Shown in pieces: positions 27,047-44,290 of a DNA stretch of 50,042 nt. This stretch comes from Bordetella parapertussis. GTDB taxonomy: Bacteria > Pseudomonadota > Gammaproteobacteria > Burkholderiales > Thiobacillaceae. The stretch's first letter is position 1; the number at the start of each line of letters is the position of its first letter. The notes under the pieces were generated by a model. It was not told the DNA's origin and searched no databases. It saw only the letters and a program-made list of their open reading frames with translations. The stretch lies in contig CAMDCO010000013.1 of assembly GCA_945890495.1 (NCBI GenBank), positions 1 to 50,042 on the forward strand, written 5' to 3'. A program made the translations under genes and the position numbers.

Positions 27047-27916
27047 ATGTCTCACGATAACGAAATGTCCCCCACCACGCCGCGACAGTTCTCGCTGGCA
27101 CTCCTCGGCGCTTTGCTGGCCCCGCTGGTGGCCATCCTGCTGATCGTCGCCTACGCCGTGGGCATTCAAGGCGGACAGACCGATGCCAACACCGTTGCCG
27201 CGCAAGATCAAGAAGTGCGTGCGCGTATCCAGCCGTATGGCACTTCATTGGCCATTGACCCCAATGTCCCGCATGTCGATCGTGACGGCGAGGTCGTTTA
27301 TGCCGAGGTGTGCTCCAGTTGTCACGGCTCTGGCGCGCTCGGTTCGCCCAAGTTCAAGGATGCCGGTGCCTGGGCCAAGCGCAACGCGCAGGGCTACAAC
27401 ACCCTGATGACGCACGCCTTGAAGGGTTTCAACAAGATGCCGGCCCGTGGCGGCGATGCGGATCTGACCGACCAAGAAGTCGCCAATGCCGTGGTGCACA
27501 TGACCAACGCCGCGGGTGGAAAGTTTACGGCCGTGCTGCAACAGGAACGCACCCCGTCGGCCGGCGAATTGGCCAAGGGTCGGGCGGTGTACGACAAGGA
27601 ATGTGCGACCTGTCACGCCAGCGGCATGACTGGCGCGCAAAAATTGAACGATGTGGCGGCTTGGAAGCCCCTCATCAAGGGCGGCATGGATGCGCTGTAC
27701 CTGAGCGCGGTCAATGGCACGAATACGGCACCGGCCAAGGGGGGTAACCTGAAGTTGTCAGATGCCGATGCCCGTTCGGCGACGGACTATATGGTGGCTG
27801 AGGCCAAGGCGGCCATTGCCCAGGCGGCCGCAGCCAAAGTGGCCCCTAAAGCGGCCCCTAAAGCGGCTCCTAAAGCGGCTCCTAAAGCGGCCCCCAAGTC
27901 CAGCGACAAGCACTAA
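27047..27916 (+). CDS. Membrane-anchored dihaem c-type cytochrome (cytochrome c5-like)
   Basis: 289 residues: an uncleaved-looking N-terminal anchor (LALLGALLAPLVAILLIVAYAVGI, about 15-39), then two class I cytochrome c5-type domains with CSSCH (about 90-94) and CATCH (about 185-189). Each is followed by a Met ligand region (FNKMPARGG and, in the second, a corresponding TAPAKGG with no Met). The second domain thus may lack the usual Met in that loop. The C-terminus is an (A-P-K-A) repeat from a 12-bp minisatellite. It would carry electrons at the periplasmic face. Single gene with its own terminator. Confidence 0.88.
   Translation: MSHDNEMSPTTPRQFSLALLGALLAPLVAILLIVAYAVGIQGGQTDANTVAAQDQEVRARIQPYGTSLAIDPNVPHVDRDGEVVYAEVCSSCHGSGALGSPKFKDAGAWAKRNAQGYNTLMTHALKGFNKMPARGGDADLTDQEVANAVVHMTNAAGGKFTAVLQQERTPSAGELAKGRAVYDKECATCHASGMTGAQKLNDVAAWKPLIKGGMDALYLSAVNGTNTAPAKGGNLKLSDADARSATDYMVAEAKAAIAQAAAAKVAPKAAPKAAPKAAPKAAPKSSDKH
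27837..27899 (+). repeat. 12-bp coding minisatellite in the cytochrome c gene
   Basis: About five units of the form AAAGCGGC(C/T)CCT, encoding repeated AAPK. Units differ only at one silent base, suggesting slippage or unequal exchange. Similar Ala-Pro-Lys tails occur as flexible periplasmic linkers. Confidence 0.85.
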
Positions 27917-27939
27917 CGCGGTGTGTGTGGATGGGTCAT

Positions 27940-27969
27940 AAAAAGGCGCGACCTTGGTCGCGCCTTTTT
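27940..27969 (+). terminator. Rho-independent terminator after the cytochrome c gene
   Basis: AAAAAGGCGCGACC pairs with GGTCGCGCCTTTTT with a minimal loop, 24 bp after the stop codon. The symmetric A/T flanks could let it act in both directions. Confidence 0.93.
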
Positions 27970-28049
27970 GTTGTCTGCGTTTAGGGATTTGTGTGGGGGT
28001 TTGCGCGTAAGGGTTTGTGGCGTAATGGTTTGTGTATAGCCGTCCGCGT

Positions 28050-30038
28050 TTATTTGTTGAGCAGGGCGCGCAGGTTCGCCAAACGACGATTACCCTCTTC
28101 CTTGGCCTCGGCCGGGGCCTCGCGGCCCGCGTGACGGAGCTGGCCATTGTCCATTTCTTCCAGAAAACGGGACGGCTCGCAGCTTTGCCAGTCGCCCGCG
28201 CGTTTGCGTCGGGTGCACCAGGTGATGGTGAGGCTCTTCTGGGCGCGCGTGATGCCGACATACATAAGGCGCCGTTCTTCCTCCAGGCGCACATCTTCGA
28301 GACATTCGCGGTGTGGCAGGGTTTCTTCTTCAACCCCGGCGAGAAAGACATGTGGAAACTCCAGCCCCTTGGCCGCGTGCAGGGTGGACAAGCGTACGGC
28401 GTTGGGTTCGGCTTCTTCGCGGCCCTCGAGCAGATTCATCAGGGCAATCGTCTGGGTTAGATCGATCAGGGTCTTGTCGTCCGCCTCACCTTTTTTTCCG
28501 ACCCAGTCGCGGAATTCGCAGACATTCCCCCAGCGCTGGCGAGCGGCCCGTTCGTCGCCATTCTCCAGTAGCCAGGCCTCGTATTCGATGTGGGTCAGGA
28601 GTTCGTTCAGGAGGGGGCCGGCCGGATCAACCCGCGCTCGGTCCCCCAGGCGACTGATGTAATCGACGAATTCGCGTAGCGGTTCGAGTTGGCGGGCGTT
28701 GACCTGGGACTCAAAGCCCGTTTCGAAGGCGGCCTCGAACAGGCTGATCTGGCGTTCGGCCGCCCAGGTGCCGAGGCGTTCCAGCGTTCCGGCGCCGATG
28801 CCTCGGCGCGGTGTGGTGGCCGCGCGAATGAAGGCAGGGTCGTCGTCCGGGTTGGCGATCAGACGCAGGTAGGCAAGGACATCCTTGATCTCGGTGCGGT
28901 CAAAGAAGGATTGTCCGCCGGACAGGACATAGGGGATGCTGGCGCCGCGCAGGGCGGCCTCGAACAGACGGCCCTGATAGTTGCCACGATAGAGCACGGC
29001 GTAGTCGGCCCAGCGGGTCTGCCGCTCAAAGCGGTGCGCGGAGATGCGCAGGGCGATGCCCTCGGCCTCGGCTCGGTCGTCGCGGCAGGCGATAACCTCG
29101 ATCGGTTCGCCTAGACCCAGTTCGCTCCACAGGCGTTTTTCATGCAGGCGCGGGTTGTGCGTGATGAGCTGGTTGGCGGCCTCCAGGATGCGTTGGCTGG
29201 AACGGTAGTTGCGGGTTAGGGCGATGGTCTGCAGCCCCGGGTAGTCCTCGCCGAGGCGACGCAGGTTGGCGATGTCTGCGCCGCGCCAAGCGTAGATGGC
29301 CTGGTCATCGTCACCGACGGCGGTGAAGCGTCCCATCGGTCCGGCCAGGAGGCGTAACAGGGCGTACTGCGCGCCGTTGGTATCCTGATATTCGTCGACC
29401 AGCAGGTAGCGCAAGCGTGACTGCCAGCGGGTCAGGACCTCGGGGTGCTGGCGGAACAGGGTGACCGGCAGGAGGATGAGGTCGTCAAAGTCCATCGCCT
29501 GATAGGCGCGCAGGGTGGCCTGATAGTCGCGATAGGCGGCGGCGATCTGCCGCTCGGCCTCGTCGCTGGCAGCGGCTAGGGCGGCCTCCGGGTCGAGGAG
29601 GGCATTTTTCCAGTTGGAGATGGCGGTGGCGGCTTGACGCAGGCTGTCCTTGGCCGGGGCCTTGAGGATCTCGGACAGGATGGCCTGGGCATCTGCGGCA
29701 TCGAGGATGGAAAAGCGGGGTTTGTAGCCGATGTGGGTCGCCTCCTGACGCAGGATGGACAGCCCCAGCGAGTGGAAGGTCGAGACGGTTAGACCGCGGC
29801 TTTCGCCCTTGACGAGTAGCTTGCCGATGCGATCTTTCATTTCGCGTGCGGCCTTGTTGGTAAAGGTGATGGCGGCGATATGGCGTGCTTCGATCTCACA
29901 ATCCTGCACCATCCAGGCGATCTTGCGGGTGATGACGCGGGTCTTCCCGGACCCAGCCCCCGCCAGGACCAGCAAAGGGCCATCAAGGTGGCGGACCGCC
30001 GCGCGTTGTTCGGGATTGAGATCGGCAAGTTTTTGCAT
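28050..30038 (-). CDS. rep: ATP-dependent DNA helicase Rep (UvrD/Rep superfamily 1)
   Basis: A 3'-5' helicase that clears protein blocks ahead of replication forks. 662 residues, close to the 673 of E. coli Rep. Motifs: Walker A VLAGAGSGKTRVITRKI (about 26-42), Ia ITFTNKAAREMKDRI, II VDEYQDTNGAQY, III AVGDDDQAIYAWRGAD, IV LTRNYRSSQRIL, V LSTLHAAKGLEFPHVFLAGVEEETLPH and VI EERRLMYVGITRAQKSL. The short C-terminus (NRRLANLRALLNK) agrees with Rep rather than UvrD. Divergent from apaH, 45 bp apart. Confidence 0.93.
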   Translation of the reverse strand: MQKLADLNPEQRAAVRHLDGPLLVLAGAGSGKTRVITRKIAWMVQDCEIEARHIAAITFTNKAAREMKDRIGKLLVKGESRGLTVSTFHSLGLSILRQEATHIGYKPRFSILDAADAQAILSEILKAPAKDSLRQAATAISNWKNALLDPEAALAAASDEAERQIAAAYRDYQATLRAYQAMDFDDLILLPVTLFRQHPEVLTRWQSRLRYLLVDEYQDTNGAQYALLRLLAGPMGRFTAVGDDDQAIYAWRGADIANLRRLGEDYPGLQTIALTRNYRSSQRILEAANQLITHNPRLHEKRLWSELGLGEPIEVIACRDDRAEAEGIALRISAHRFERQTRWADYAVLYRGNYQGRLFEAALRGASIPYVLSGGQSFFDRTEIKDVLAYLRLIANPDDDPAFIRAATTPRRGIGAGTLERLGTWAAERQISLFEAAFETGFESQVNARQLEPLREFVDYISRLGDRARVDPAGPLLNELLTHIEYEAWLLENGDERAARQRWGNVCEFRDWVGKKGEADDKTLIDLTQTIALMNLLEGREEAEPNAVRLSTLHAAKGLEFPHVFLAGVEEETLPHRECLEDVRLEEERRLMYVGITRAQKSLTITWCTRRKRAGDWQSCEPSRFLEEMDNGQLRHAGREAPAEAKEEGNRRLANLRALLNK

Positions 30039-30083
30039 GGGGGCGCGATTGTATCAATGCGGCGGGCTGGCTACACTGAGCGT

Positions 30084-30914
30084 ATGAGTACTTATGTGAT
30101 TGGCGATGTGCAGGGCTGTTTGTCAGACCTCCTGGAGATGATGGAGGTGGTGTCCTTTGATCCGGCTCGGGATCGCATCTGGTTGACTGGCGATCTGGTT
30201 AATCGGGGCGAGGATTCCGCCGGGGTGTTGCGCTGGTGTATGCAGCACGATGCTCAAGTCTCGGTGGTGCTGGGTAATCACGACCTGCATCTTTTGGCCG
30301 TGGCCGAGGGTTTTGTCCCGCCACACCGTAAGGACACGCTGTCCGAGATCCTCTCGGCGCCGGATCGTGAGACCCTGCTGGGCTGGTTGCGTCGCCAACC
30401 CTTGCTACACCGGGAGGGTGGCAACCTGATGGTCCACGCCGGCCTGTTGCCAGGCTGGAGTTTGGATTTGGCCGAGGCGCTGGCGGGCGAGTTGCAACAG
30501 ACCTTGTCTGGCCCACACTGGCGCGCGTTTCTGGCGGCGATGTATGGCAACGAACCGCGTGCCTGGAATGCCGCGCTCAAGGGCCAGGAACGCTTGCGCC
30601 TGATTGCCAATGTCTTGACCCGGACGCGTTATCTGCACGCCGACGGCGGCATGGATTTCAAACAAAAGGGCCCACCGGCCTTGGCGCCGGAAGAGTTGAC
30701 CCCTTGGTTCGATTTTCCGGGCCGGGCCAGTTTGGGTGCGCGGGTCTTTTTTGGCCACTGGTCCGCCCTTGGCCTGCTCCTGCGCGACGATGTGGTGGCC
30801 TTGGATACGGGCTGCCTGTGGGGCGGCGGCCTGACGGCCTTTCGGATCGAGGACGGCCGCGTGTTCCGGGTCAGTTGTCTGGCCCGTCACGATACGGCCC
30901 ACGAACACGGCTAG
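30084..30914 (+). CDS. apaH: Symmetrical bis(5'-nucleosyl)-tetraphosphatase
   Basis: Hydrolyses Ap4A to two ADP. 276 residues from ATG 30084 (MSTYVIGDVQGCLSDLLEMM). Metallophosphatase motifs are visible: GDVQG, LTGDLVNRGEDS, VLGNHDLHLLAV, MVHAGLLPGW and FFGHWSALG near the C-terminus with LDTGCLWGGGLTAFRIED. Longer frames upstream overlap rep and are not conserved. Confidence 0.95.
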   Translation: MSTYVIGDVQGCLSDLLEMMEVVSFDPARDRIWLTGDLVNRGEDSAGVLRWCMQHDAQVSVVLGNHDLHLLAVAEGFVPPHRKDTLSEILSAPDRETLLGWLRRQPLLHREGGNLMVHAGLLPGWSLDLAEALAGELQQTLSGPHWRAFLAAMYGNEPRAWNAALKGQERLRLIANVLTRTRYLHADGGMDFKQKGPPALAPEELTPWFDFPGRASLGARVFFGHWSALGLLLRDDVVALDTGCLWGGGLTAFRIEDGRVFRVSCLARHDTAHEHG

Positions 30915-30923
30915 GTCGACAGC

Positions 30924-30962
30924 GCCGCTTAGGGGTGCCGCTTAGGGATGCCGCTTAGGGGG
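30924..30962. repeat. Three tandem 13-bp units
   Basis: GCCGCTTAGGG plus two variable bases, three times, filling most of the gap between apaH and the convergent adenosine kinase gene. No terminator was found in this short gap. Confidence 0.85.
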
Positions 30963-30968
30963 AGCCGG

Positions 30969-31904
30969 TTAGACAATGGCGTAGCCGTAGTTGCGCTGGA
31001 AGACCTCGGCAGCTACCGCAAAATCAAATTTGTGGTTCTGACCGCCGCGATGTGCAATCTTCAAGGCCCCCAGCACAGCCCCGAGTCGGACGGCGGTGGG
31101 CATGTCCATGCCGTTGAGCATCGCGTGCATCAGGCCGGCGCGGAAGGCATCGCCGCAACCGGTCGGGTCGACGACCGCGCTGGCCTCGACCGGGGCAATG
31201 TCGTGGATCTGGCCGTCGGTGTGGAGGAGCGCGCCCTTGGGACCCAGCGTCACCACCAGCGCCTTGACCTCGCGCGCCAGGCTTTCCAGCGTGCGGCCGG
31301 TGCGCTCGGCGAGCAGATGCCCTTCGTAATCGTTGACCACCACATAGTCGGCCTGGCGCACGAAGGCCAGCAACTCTTCGCCGTTGAACATGGGCAGGCC
31401 CTGGCCCGGATCGAAGATGAAGGGCACGCCCGCCTCAACGCACTGGCGGGCGTGATCGAGCATGGCTTGGCGACCGTCCGGGGCGATGATGGCGAGGGCC
31501 AGCGGGCCGGCATCGGCGACGGCGTTGAGATGGGCGTGGTTCATGGCGCCCGGGTGAAAGGCGGTGATCTGGTTATCGTCAAGATCGGTGGTGATAAAGG
31601 CCTGGGCGGTAAAGGTGTCCGGTACCGTGCGGATTCGGTCGCGGCTGATATCGAGTCGCGCCAGTCGGTCGAGATAGGCCCCGCCGTCATCGCCGACCGT
31701 GGCCATGATCACCGGTTCGCCGCCCAGTCGCTTGAGGTTGTAAGCGATGTTACCGGCGCAGCCCCCGTATTCGCGGCGCATGTCAGGGACTAGGAAGGCG
31801 ACATTCAGGATATGGATCTGCTCGGGCAGGATGTGCTTCTTGAACTGGTCGTTGAACACCATGATGGTGTCATAGGCGAGGGAACCACAGATCAGGGTAC
31901 GCAT
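30969..31904 (-). CDS. Adenosine kinase (PfkB/ribokinase family)
   Basis: 311 residues from ATG 31904 (MRTLICGSLAYDTIMVFNDQF); the frame upstream to 32042 is not conserved. YGGCAGNIAYNLKRLGGEP is the N-terminal PfkB signature with the GG hinge, and VVDPTGCGDAFRAGLMHAML the C-terminal signature with the catalytic Asp. N-terminus and HILPEQIHILNVAFLVPDMRREYGG match the betaproteobacterial sugar kinases assigned as adenosine kinase. It would recycle adenosine released by AhcY. Substrate is inferred from family resemblance. Confidence 0.82.
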   Translation of the reverse strand: MRTLICGSLAYDTIMVFNDQFKKHILPEQIHILNVAFLVPDMRREYGGCAGNIAYNLKRLGGEPVIMATVGDDGGAYLDRLARLDISRDRIRTVPDTFTAQAFITTDLDDNQITAFHPGAMNHAHLNAVADAGPLALAIIAPDGRQAMLDHARQCVEAGVPFIFDPGQGLPMFNGEELLAFVRQADYVVVNDYEGHLLAERTGRTLESLAREVKALVVTLGPKGALLHTDGQIHDIAPVEASAVVDPTGCGDAFRAGLMHAMLNGMDMPTAVRLGAVLGALKIAHRGGQNHKFDFAVAAEVFQRNYGYAIV

Positions 31905-32113
31905 GGGCGATGTCTCACGGAAGATGGAGATGGGGGCCGCTATTGTCGCCGCCCGGAGCGGCGCCGCGCAATGATTGCAACGGGCGATTGCAACGGCGGA
32001 TAGAGGGGTCGCTTGGGGTCGTTCACCGGGCAGCGCGCCCATCGGCAGGCAGGGCGGTAGCGCAGAAGGCGGCTTCCGGCTAGAATTCGTCCCCTTTAAG
32101 CGAATGTGAAGAA

Positions 32114-38014
<5,901 letters not shown>

Positions 38015-38046
38015 CGGCACTCCGCTTGCCTTTTGATCCTTGCGGT

Positions 38047-38063
38047 ATATACTTATAGTATAT
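38047..38063. promoter_or_regulatory. Probable vapBC operator/promoter palindrome
   Basis: ATATAC (38047-38052), spacer TTATA, GTATAT (38058-38063): a perfect 6-bp inverted repeat just ahead of the ribosome-binding site AAGGAG (38071-38076). VapB-type antitoxins bind such AT-rich dyads to repress their own operon. The TATAGT within it could serve as -10. Confidence 0.6.
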
Positions 38064-38083
38064 CCATTGCAAGGAGTCGAAAA

Positions 38084-38314
38084 ATGCGAACCACTACCGT
38101 GTTTAAGTCGGGCAATTCGCAGGCTGTGCGCCTGCCGAAGGACTTCCAGTTCGATGTGCGCGAGGTCGAAATCCTTCAGCGTGGCGATGAAGTGGTGCTG
38201 CGGCGCGTGCCGGGAAACCTCGCGGCAGCCTTTGCCCTGCTCACCACCTTGCCCGATGATTTTATGGTCGACGGGCGCGACGATGCGCCGCCGCAAACGC
38301 GTGCGGGGCTCTAA
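38084..38314 (+). CDS. vapB: VapB-type antitoxin (AbrB/SpoVT fold)
   Basis: 76 residues: MRTTTVFKSGNSQAVRLPKDFQFDVREVEILQRGDEVVLRRV is the swapped-hairpin AbrB DNA-binding domain typical of VapB/MazE antitoxins; the acidic C-terminal half (DDFMVDGRDDAPPQTRAGL) should block the toxin. AAGGAG lies 7 bp upstream. Its TAA overlaps the toxin ATG by one base (TAATG). Embedded between two copies of the gltD 3' end. Confidence 0.88.
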   Translation: MRTTTVFKSGNSQAVRLPKDFQFDVREVEILQRGDEVVLRRVPGNLAAAFALLTTLPDDFMVDGRDDAPPQTRAGL

Positions 38315-38721
38315 TGCGCCTGCGTTACCTGCTGGACACCAATATTTGCATCTACATCGCCCGGCAGCGTCCGCCTGCCGTGGCCGAGCGTTTTGCACGG
38401 CTGGATAACGGCTCGGTTGGCATGTCGCTTATCACCTATGGCGAATTGCGCTTCGGTGCAGAAAAAAGCATCCGCAGCCAGGATGCCCTGGCCGCGCTCG
38501 TTCAGTTGAGCGAACTCATTCCGGTGCTCGAGGCGGACGCAAGCGTGGGCGAGCGCTATGGTGCCTTGCGCGCCCATCTTGAACGCCTCGGCACCCCCAT
38601 TGGCAACAACGATCTCTGGATTGCCGCCCACGCGCTAGCGCTGGATGTCACGCTGGTCACCAACAACAGTCGCGAATTCGAGCGCGTACCCGGTCTCAGA
38701 CTGGAAAACTGGGTGGCGTGA
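38314..38721 (+). CDS. vapC: VapC-type toxin (PIN-domain ribonuclease)
   Basis: 135 residues with the PIN-domain acidic set: Asp in YLLDTNICIYIAR (about 8), Glu in SLITYGELRFGAEKS (about 43), Asp in NNDLWIAAHALALDVTLVTNNSREFERV (about 98 and 116-121). LENWVA is the usual VapC ending. These enzymes cut RNA, in many cases initiator or other tRNAs; the target here is unknown. Translation is coupled to vapB. Confidence 0.9.
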   Translation: MRLRYLLDTNICIYIARQRPPAVAERFARLDNGSVGMSLITYGELRFGAEKSIRSQDALAALVQLSELIPVLEADASVGERYGALRAHLERLGTPIGNNDLWIAAHALALDVTLVTNNSREFERVPGLRLENWVA

Positions 38722-38794
38722 CCTCACCAGCGGGTCTTTTGATGGGTGTCTATACGCGGGATTGACTGGGGAATGATCGCCTAGCGTGTTATTG

Positions 38795-38884
38795 GCGACT
38801 GGGTCGCGGTTCCGACCTTGTGGTCACCGCCGTGTACGAAGGTCGTCAGGCGGCGGAAGGGATCCTTGGTTATCTCGATTTGTA
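38795..38884 (+). pseudogene. Second copy of the gltD 3' end (last 28 codons)
   Basis: From 38805 the sequence is identical to gltD 37931-37965 for 35 bases and then about 80-85% identical to a stop codon, overall near 89% over 79 bases. It reads [20 protein letters not shown] and then GYLDL-stop where gltD has GHLGLN-stop. Most differences fall in third codon positions, so the copy diverged as coding sequence. It has no start. It lies 12 bp before the tRNA-His promoter. Confidence 0.9.
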
Positions 38885-38896
38885 GGTTTTTCTGCA

Positions 38897-38925
38897 TTGA
38901 TTGAGGGGCTGAGTTCGGATAGAAT
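38897..38925 (+). promoter_or_regulatory. Sigma-70-type promoter of tRNA-His
   Basis: TTGATT (38897-38902) and TAGAAT (38920-38925) are separated by exactly 17 bp, followed by a GC-rich discriminator (GCGCCCTCC) such as occurs at stringently controlled RNA genes. Predicted start near 38932, 34 bp before the tRNA. Confidence 0.75.
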
Positions 38926-38965
38926 GCGCCCTCCTTTGTTGTGGAGTTTGCAGCAGAAGGTTAAT

Positions 38966-39042
38966 GGCGGCGGTAGCTCAGTTGGTAGAGCCCCGGATTG
39001 TGATTCCGGTTGTCGTGGGTTCGAGCCCCATTCGTCGCCCCA
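38966..39042 (+). tRNA. tRNA-His, anticodon GTG
   Basis: A 77-nt cloverleaf starting GGCGGCGGTAGCTCAG and ending CGTCGCCCCA. It has the encoded extra G-1 facing C73, the identity element of tRNA-His. The anticodon loop TTGTGAT gives GTG; the T-arm is GTGGG TTCGAGC CCCAT. CCA is encoded. The acceptor stem contains two G-U type pairs. Confidence 0.95.
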
Positions 39043-39070
39043 AACAGAATACGCAAAACGCGCGCAAAAC

Positions 39071-39106
39071 AAAAGGCCGACACATTTGATGTGTCGGCCT
39101 TTTGTT
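39071..39106. terminator. Rho-independent terminator after tRNA-His
   Basis: AAAAGGCCGACACAT pairs perfectly with ATGTGTCGGCCTTTT around TTG, followed by GTTTT. A 15-bp stem with symmetric A/T flanks: it can act on tRNA-His (plus) and possibly on rhlE (minus), whose stop is about 85 bp away. Confidence 0.93.
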
Positions 39107-39157
39107 TTGCGTGGGCTTCGCAACCCCCGGTTTTGCGTGGGCCCCGCAAGCCCCCGG
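39105..39157. repeat. Tandem 26/27-bp duplication downstream of the terminator
   Basis: TTTTGCGTGGGCTTCGCAAC plus CCCCGG, then TTTTGCGTGGGCCCCGCAAG plus CCCCCGG. Each unit contains a small hairpin (TTGCG/CGCAA, or GCGTGGGC/GCCCCGC type). Confidence 0.8.
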
Positions 39158-39191
39158 ATAAGGGGAGCTTAGCGGAGTTTAGCGGTGGGAA

Positions 39192-40943
<1,752 letters not shown>

Positions 40944-41331
40944 GGTGTTTCCTCAATAAAAATCAGCCTACAACGCGACGGATAAGATCCGGCGAGGGCA
41001 GGCAATCTGGCTGCGGGCAAGTTTGCGCGCGACCAGGGCGTAACATCGGCGCCAACCGAGTTACGCGATTCCATATTAAGAAAAGCAGGAGGTTGGGGCT
41101 GATGGGGCTGTGACAGATCGGTTTAGATCGGCAGTCCCGTAGAGTGTCAAAGTGTCGCCGATGGGGTATTTCGGTGGCGACGGAACACTTGCAAGGCACA
41201 ACGCCCACCATTATAAGCGAACGATGATGCTTTTGACCAGCGTTTTCTTTTTTTAGGCGAACCGGGCCGCTACACGAGGCCGTTGGGCCTTGCGTAGCGG
41301 GGAACCGAGAGGCGGTGTTCCCGCGTGGTGA
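40944..41331. other. 388-bp gap between ahcY and rhlE with an unexplained hairpin
   Basis: No gene seen. A hairpin pairs 41267-41281 with 41286-41300 (7 + 5 bp with an internal mismatch bubble, GTTG loop), starting 32 bp after the ahcY stop. On the minus strand it is followed by an A-run, not a T-run, so it does not look like an ahcY terminator. The remaining 40950-41220 is unstructured to my eye and presumably carries the rhlE promoter and leader. Confidence 0.4.
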
Positions 41332-42726
<1,395 letters not shown>

Positions 42727-42749
42727 TTAAAACTCCATTCAAGTCAATG

Positions 42750-42822
42750 AATGAGCGCGGTTGAAGCTGAAACCCGCATCGAGCCTGACGGTCGAAACCG
42801 CTGCAGCGCCCCTCGATGCAGA
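42750..42822 (-). ncRNA. SAH riboswitch upstream of ahcY
   Basis: On the minus strand, TGCATCGAG (42820-42812) pairs with CTCGATGC to form P1. The conserved core GGGGCGCTGCAGCGG follows, then a short P2 loop, then CCGTCAGGCTCGATG, and CAACCGCGCTCA near 42762-42751 closes the pseudoknot with the GCGC of the core. This matches the known SAH-binding aptamer found before ahcY in beta- and gammaproteobacteria. It ends about 24 bases before the ahcY ATG, consistent with translation control or anti-termination. Identified by eye; a covariance model was not run. Confidence 0.9.
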
Positions 42823-42827
42823 GAGAA

Positions 42828-42984
42828 AAGGGGTGGAATTACGGGGTGGAATTACAGCCCGCCATCGGCGCGAAGCGCCGCCGCTTTGTCCGGATTTTGT
42901 CTCCGGCCGGTGCTGCGCACCTTAACGCCCGCTACGCGGGCATTAGCCTGCGACGAAGTTTGGACAAATGCCTGCGGCATGGGC
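42828..42984. repeat. Palindrome cluster with a second copy of the metK 3' end
   Basis: 42852-42891 repeats 42985-43024 (the last codons and stop of metK) with 38 of 40 matches. Between them lie several tight palindromes: CCGGCCGG (about 42901-42908), GGTGCTGCGCACC (about 42908-42920), GCCCGCTACGCGGGC (about 42926-42940) and TGCCTGCGGCA. A 14-bp GGGGTGGAATTACG-type unit is doubled at about 42832-42858. No gene. Confidence 0.75.
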
Positions 42985-44163
42985 TTACAGCCCGGCATCG
43001 GCGCGAAGCGCCGCTGCTTTGTCCAAACTTTCCCAAGTGAACTCGGGCTCATCGCGACCAAAGTGGCCATAGGCGGCGGTCTTGCGATAGATCGGGCGGA
43101 GCAGGTCGAGCATCTGCACGATGCCCTTGGGGCGCAGGTCAAAATGGGTGCGCACCAGGTCGGTCAGGCGCTCGTCGTTGATCTTGCCGGTGCCGTAGGT
43201 CTCGACCATGATGGAGGTCGGCTGGGCGACGCCAATGGCATAGGACAGCTGCACCAGACACTTGCTGGCCAAGCCGGCGGCGACGATGTTCTTGGCCACA
43301 TAACGCGCCGCATACGCCGCAGAACGATCCACCTTGGAGGGGTCCTTGCCAGAGAACGCGCCGCCGCCGTGCGGGGCCGCGCCGCCGTAGGTGTCGACAA
43401 TGATCTTGCGACCGGTCAGGCCGGCGTCACCGTGCGGGCCGCCGATCTCGAAACAGCCGGTCGGATTGACCAGATATTTGATCTCGCCCTTGATCAATTC
43501 CTTGGGTAGCATGGGCTTGATGATGTCTTCGATCACCGCCTCGTGCAGGGTCTTTTGCTTCTCCGGCGGCGAGAATTCGGGGCTGTGTTGGGTGGACAGC
43601 ACCACGGTGTCGATGCTGTCGGGTTTGCCATCCACATAGCGCAGGGTGACTTGCGACTTGGCATCCGGACGCAGCCAGGGCAGACGACCATCCTTGCGTA
43701 CCAAGGCTTGGCGCTCGACCAGACGGTGGGCGAGGTAGATCGGCAGCGGCATGTAGGTGTCGGTTTCGTCACAGGCATAACCGAACATCAGGCCCTGATC
43801 GCCAGCCCCCTGATTGAGGAAGTCGTCTGAGGCGCGGTCTACGCCTTGGGCGATGTCGGAACTTTGCTGGCCATAACAGACCTGCACCGAGCAGCCATCG
43901 GCATCGAAGCGCAGATTAGGGTCGGCATAACCGATGCGACGAATGGTGTCGCGGGCCACGGCGGCATAATTGACTTGCGCTTTAGTGGTAATCTCGCCGG
44001 CCATGATGACCAGACCGGTAGTGACCAAGGTTTCGCAGGCGACGCGCGCGGTCGGGTCGACGGTTAGGATGGCGTCGAGAACGGCATCGGAGATCTGGTC
44101 GGCGACCTTGTCCGGGTGGCCTTCAGAAACCGATTCGGATGTGAAAAGATAGGAATTGCTCAT
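42985..44163 (-). CDS. metK: S-adenosylmethionine synthetase
   Basis: Makes SAM from methionine and ATP. 392 residues: [28 protein letters not shown], the hexapeptide [12 protein letters not shown] (about 113-124), the P-loop-like [22 protein letters not shown] and [12 protein letters not shown]-terminus [15 protein letters not shown], whose DNA is duplicated downstream. It forms the SAM cycle with ahcY directly downstream. Confidence 0.97.
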   Translation of the reverse strand: MSNSYLFTSESVSEGHPDKVADQISDAVLDAILTVDPTARVACETLVTTGLVIMAGEITTKAQVNYAAVARDTIRRIGYADPNLRFDADGCSVQVCYGQQSSDIAQGVDRASDDFLNQGAGDQGLMFGYACDETDTYMPLPIYLAHRLVERQALVRKDGRLPWLRPDAKSQVTLRYVDGKPDSIDTVVLSTQHSPEFSPPEKQKTLHEAVIEDIIKPMLPKELIKGEIKYLVNPTGCFEIGGPHGDAGLTGRKIIVDTYGGAAPHGGGAFSGKDPSKVDRSAAYAARYVAKNIVAAGLASKCLVQLSYAIGVAQPTSIMVETYGTGKINDERLTDLVRTHFDLRPKGIVQMLDLLRPIYRKTAAYGHFGRDEPEFTWESLDKAAALRADAGL

Positions 44164-44290
44164 GTTGCGCTCTTATGTCCCCAATCGTGAAAGGCGCGAA
44201 CGGCTCGGGGGACTTGCTGAGCGTCGACGCTTTAGCAGTATTTTTATCCCGCCCGCAAGTTGTCTGCATTAACACGGCGGCTGGCTTATT

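Noticed and set aside
42852-43142. A separate 96-codon gene after metK
   Set aside because: The frame is made of the reverse side of metK and palindromic repeats, and ends in the duplicated metK tail; no start signal or homology.
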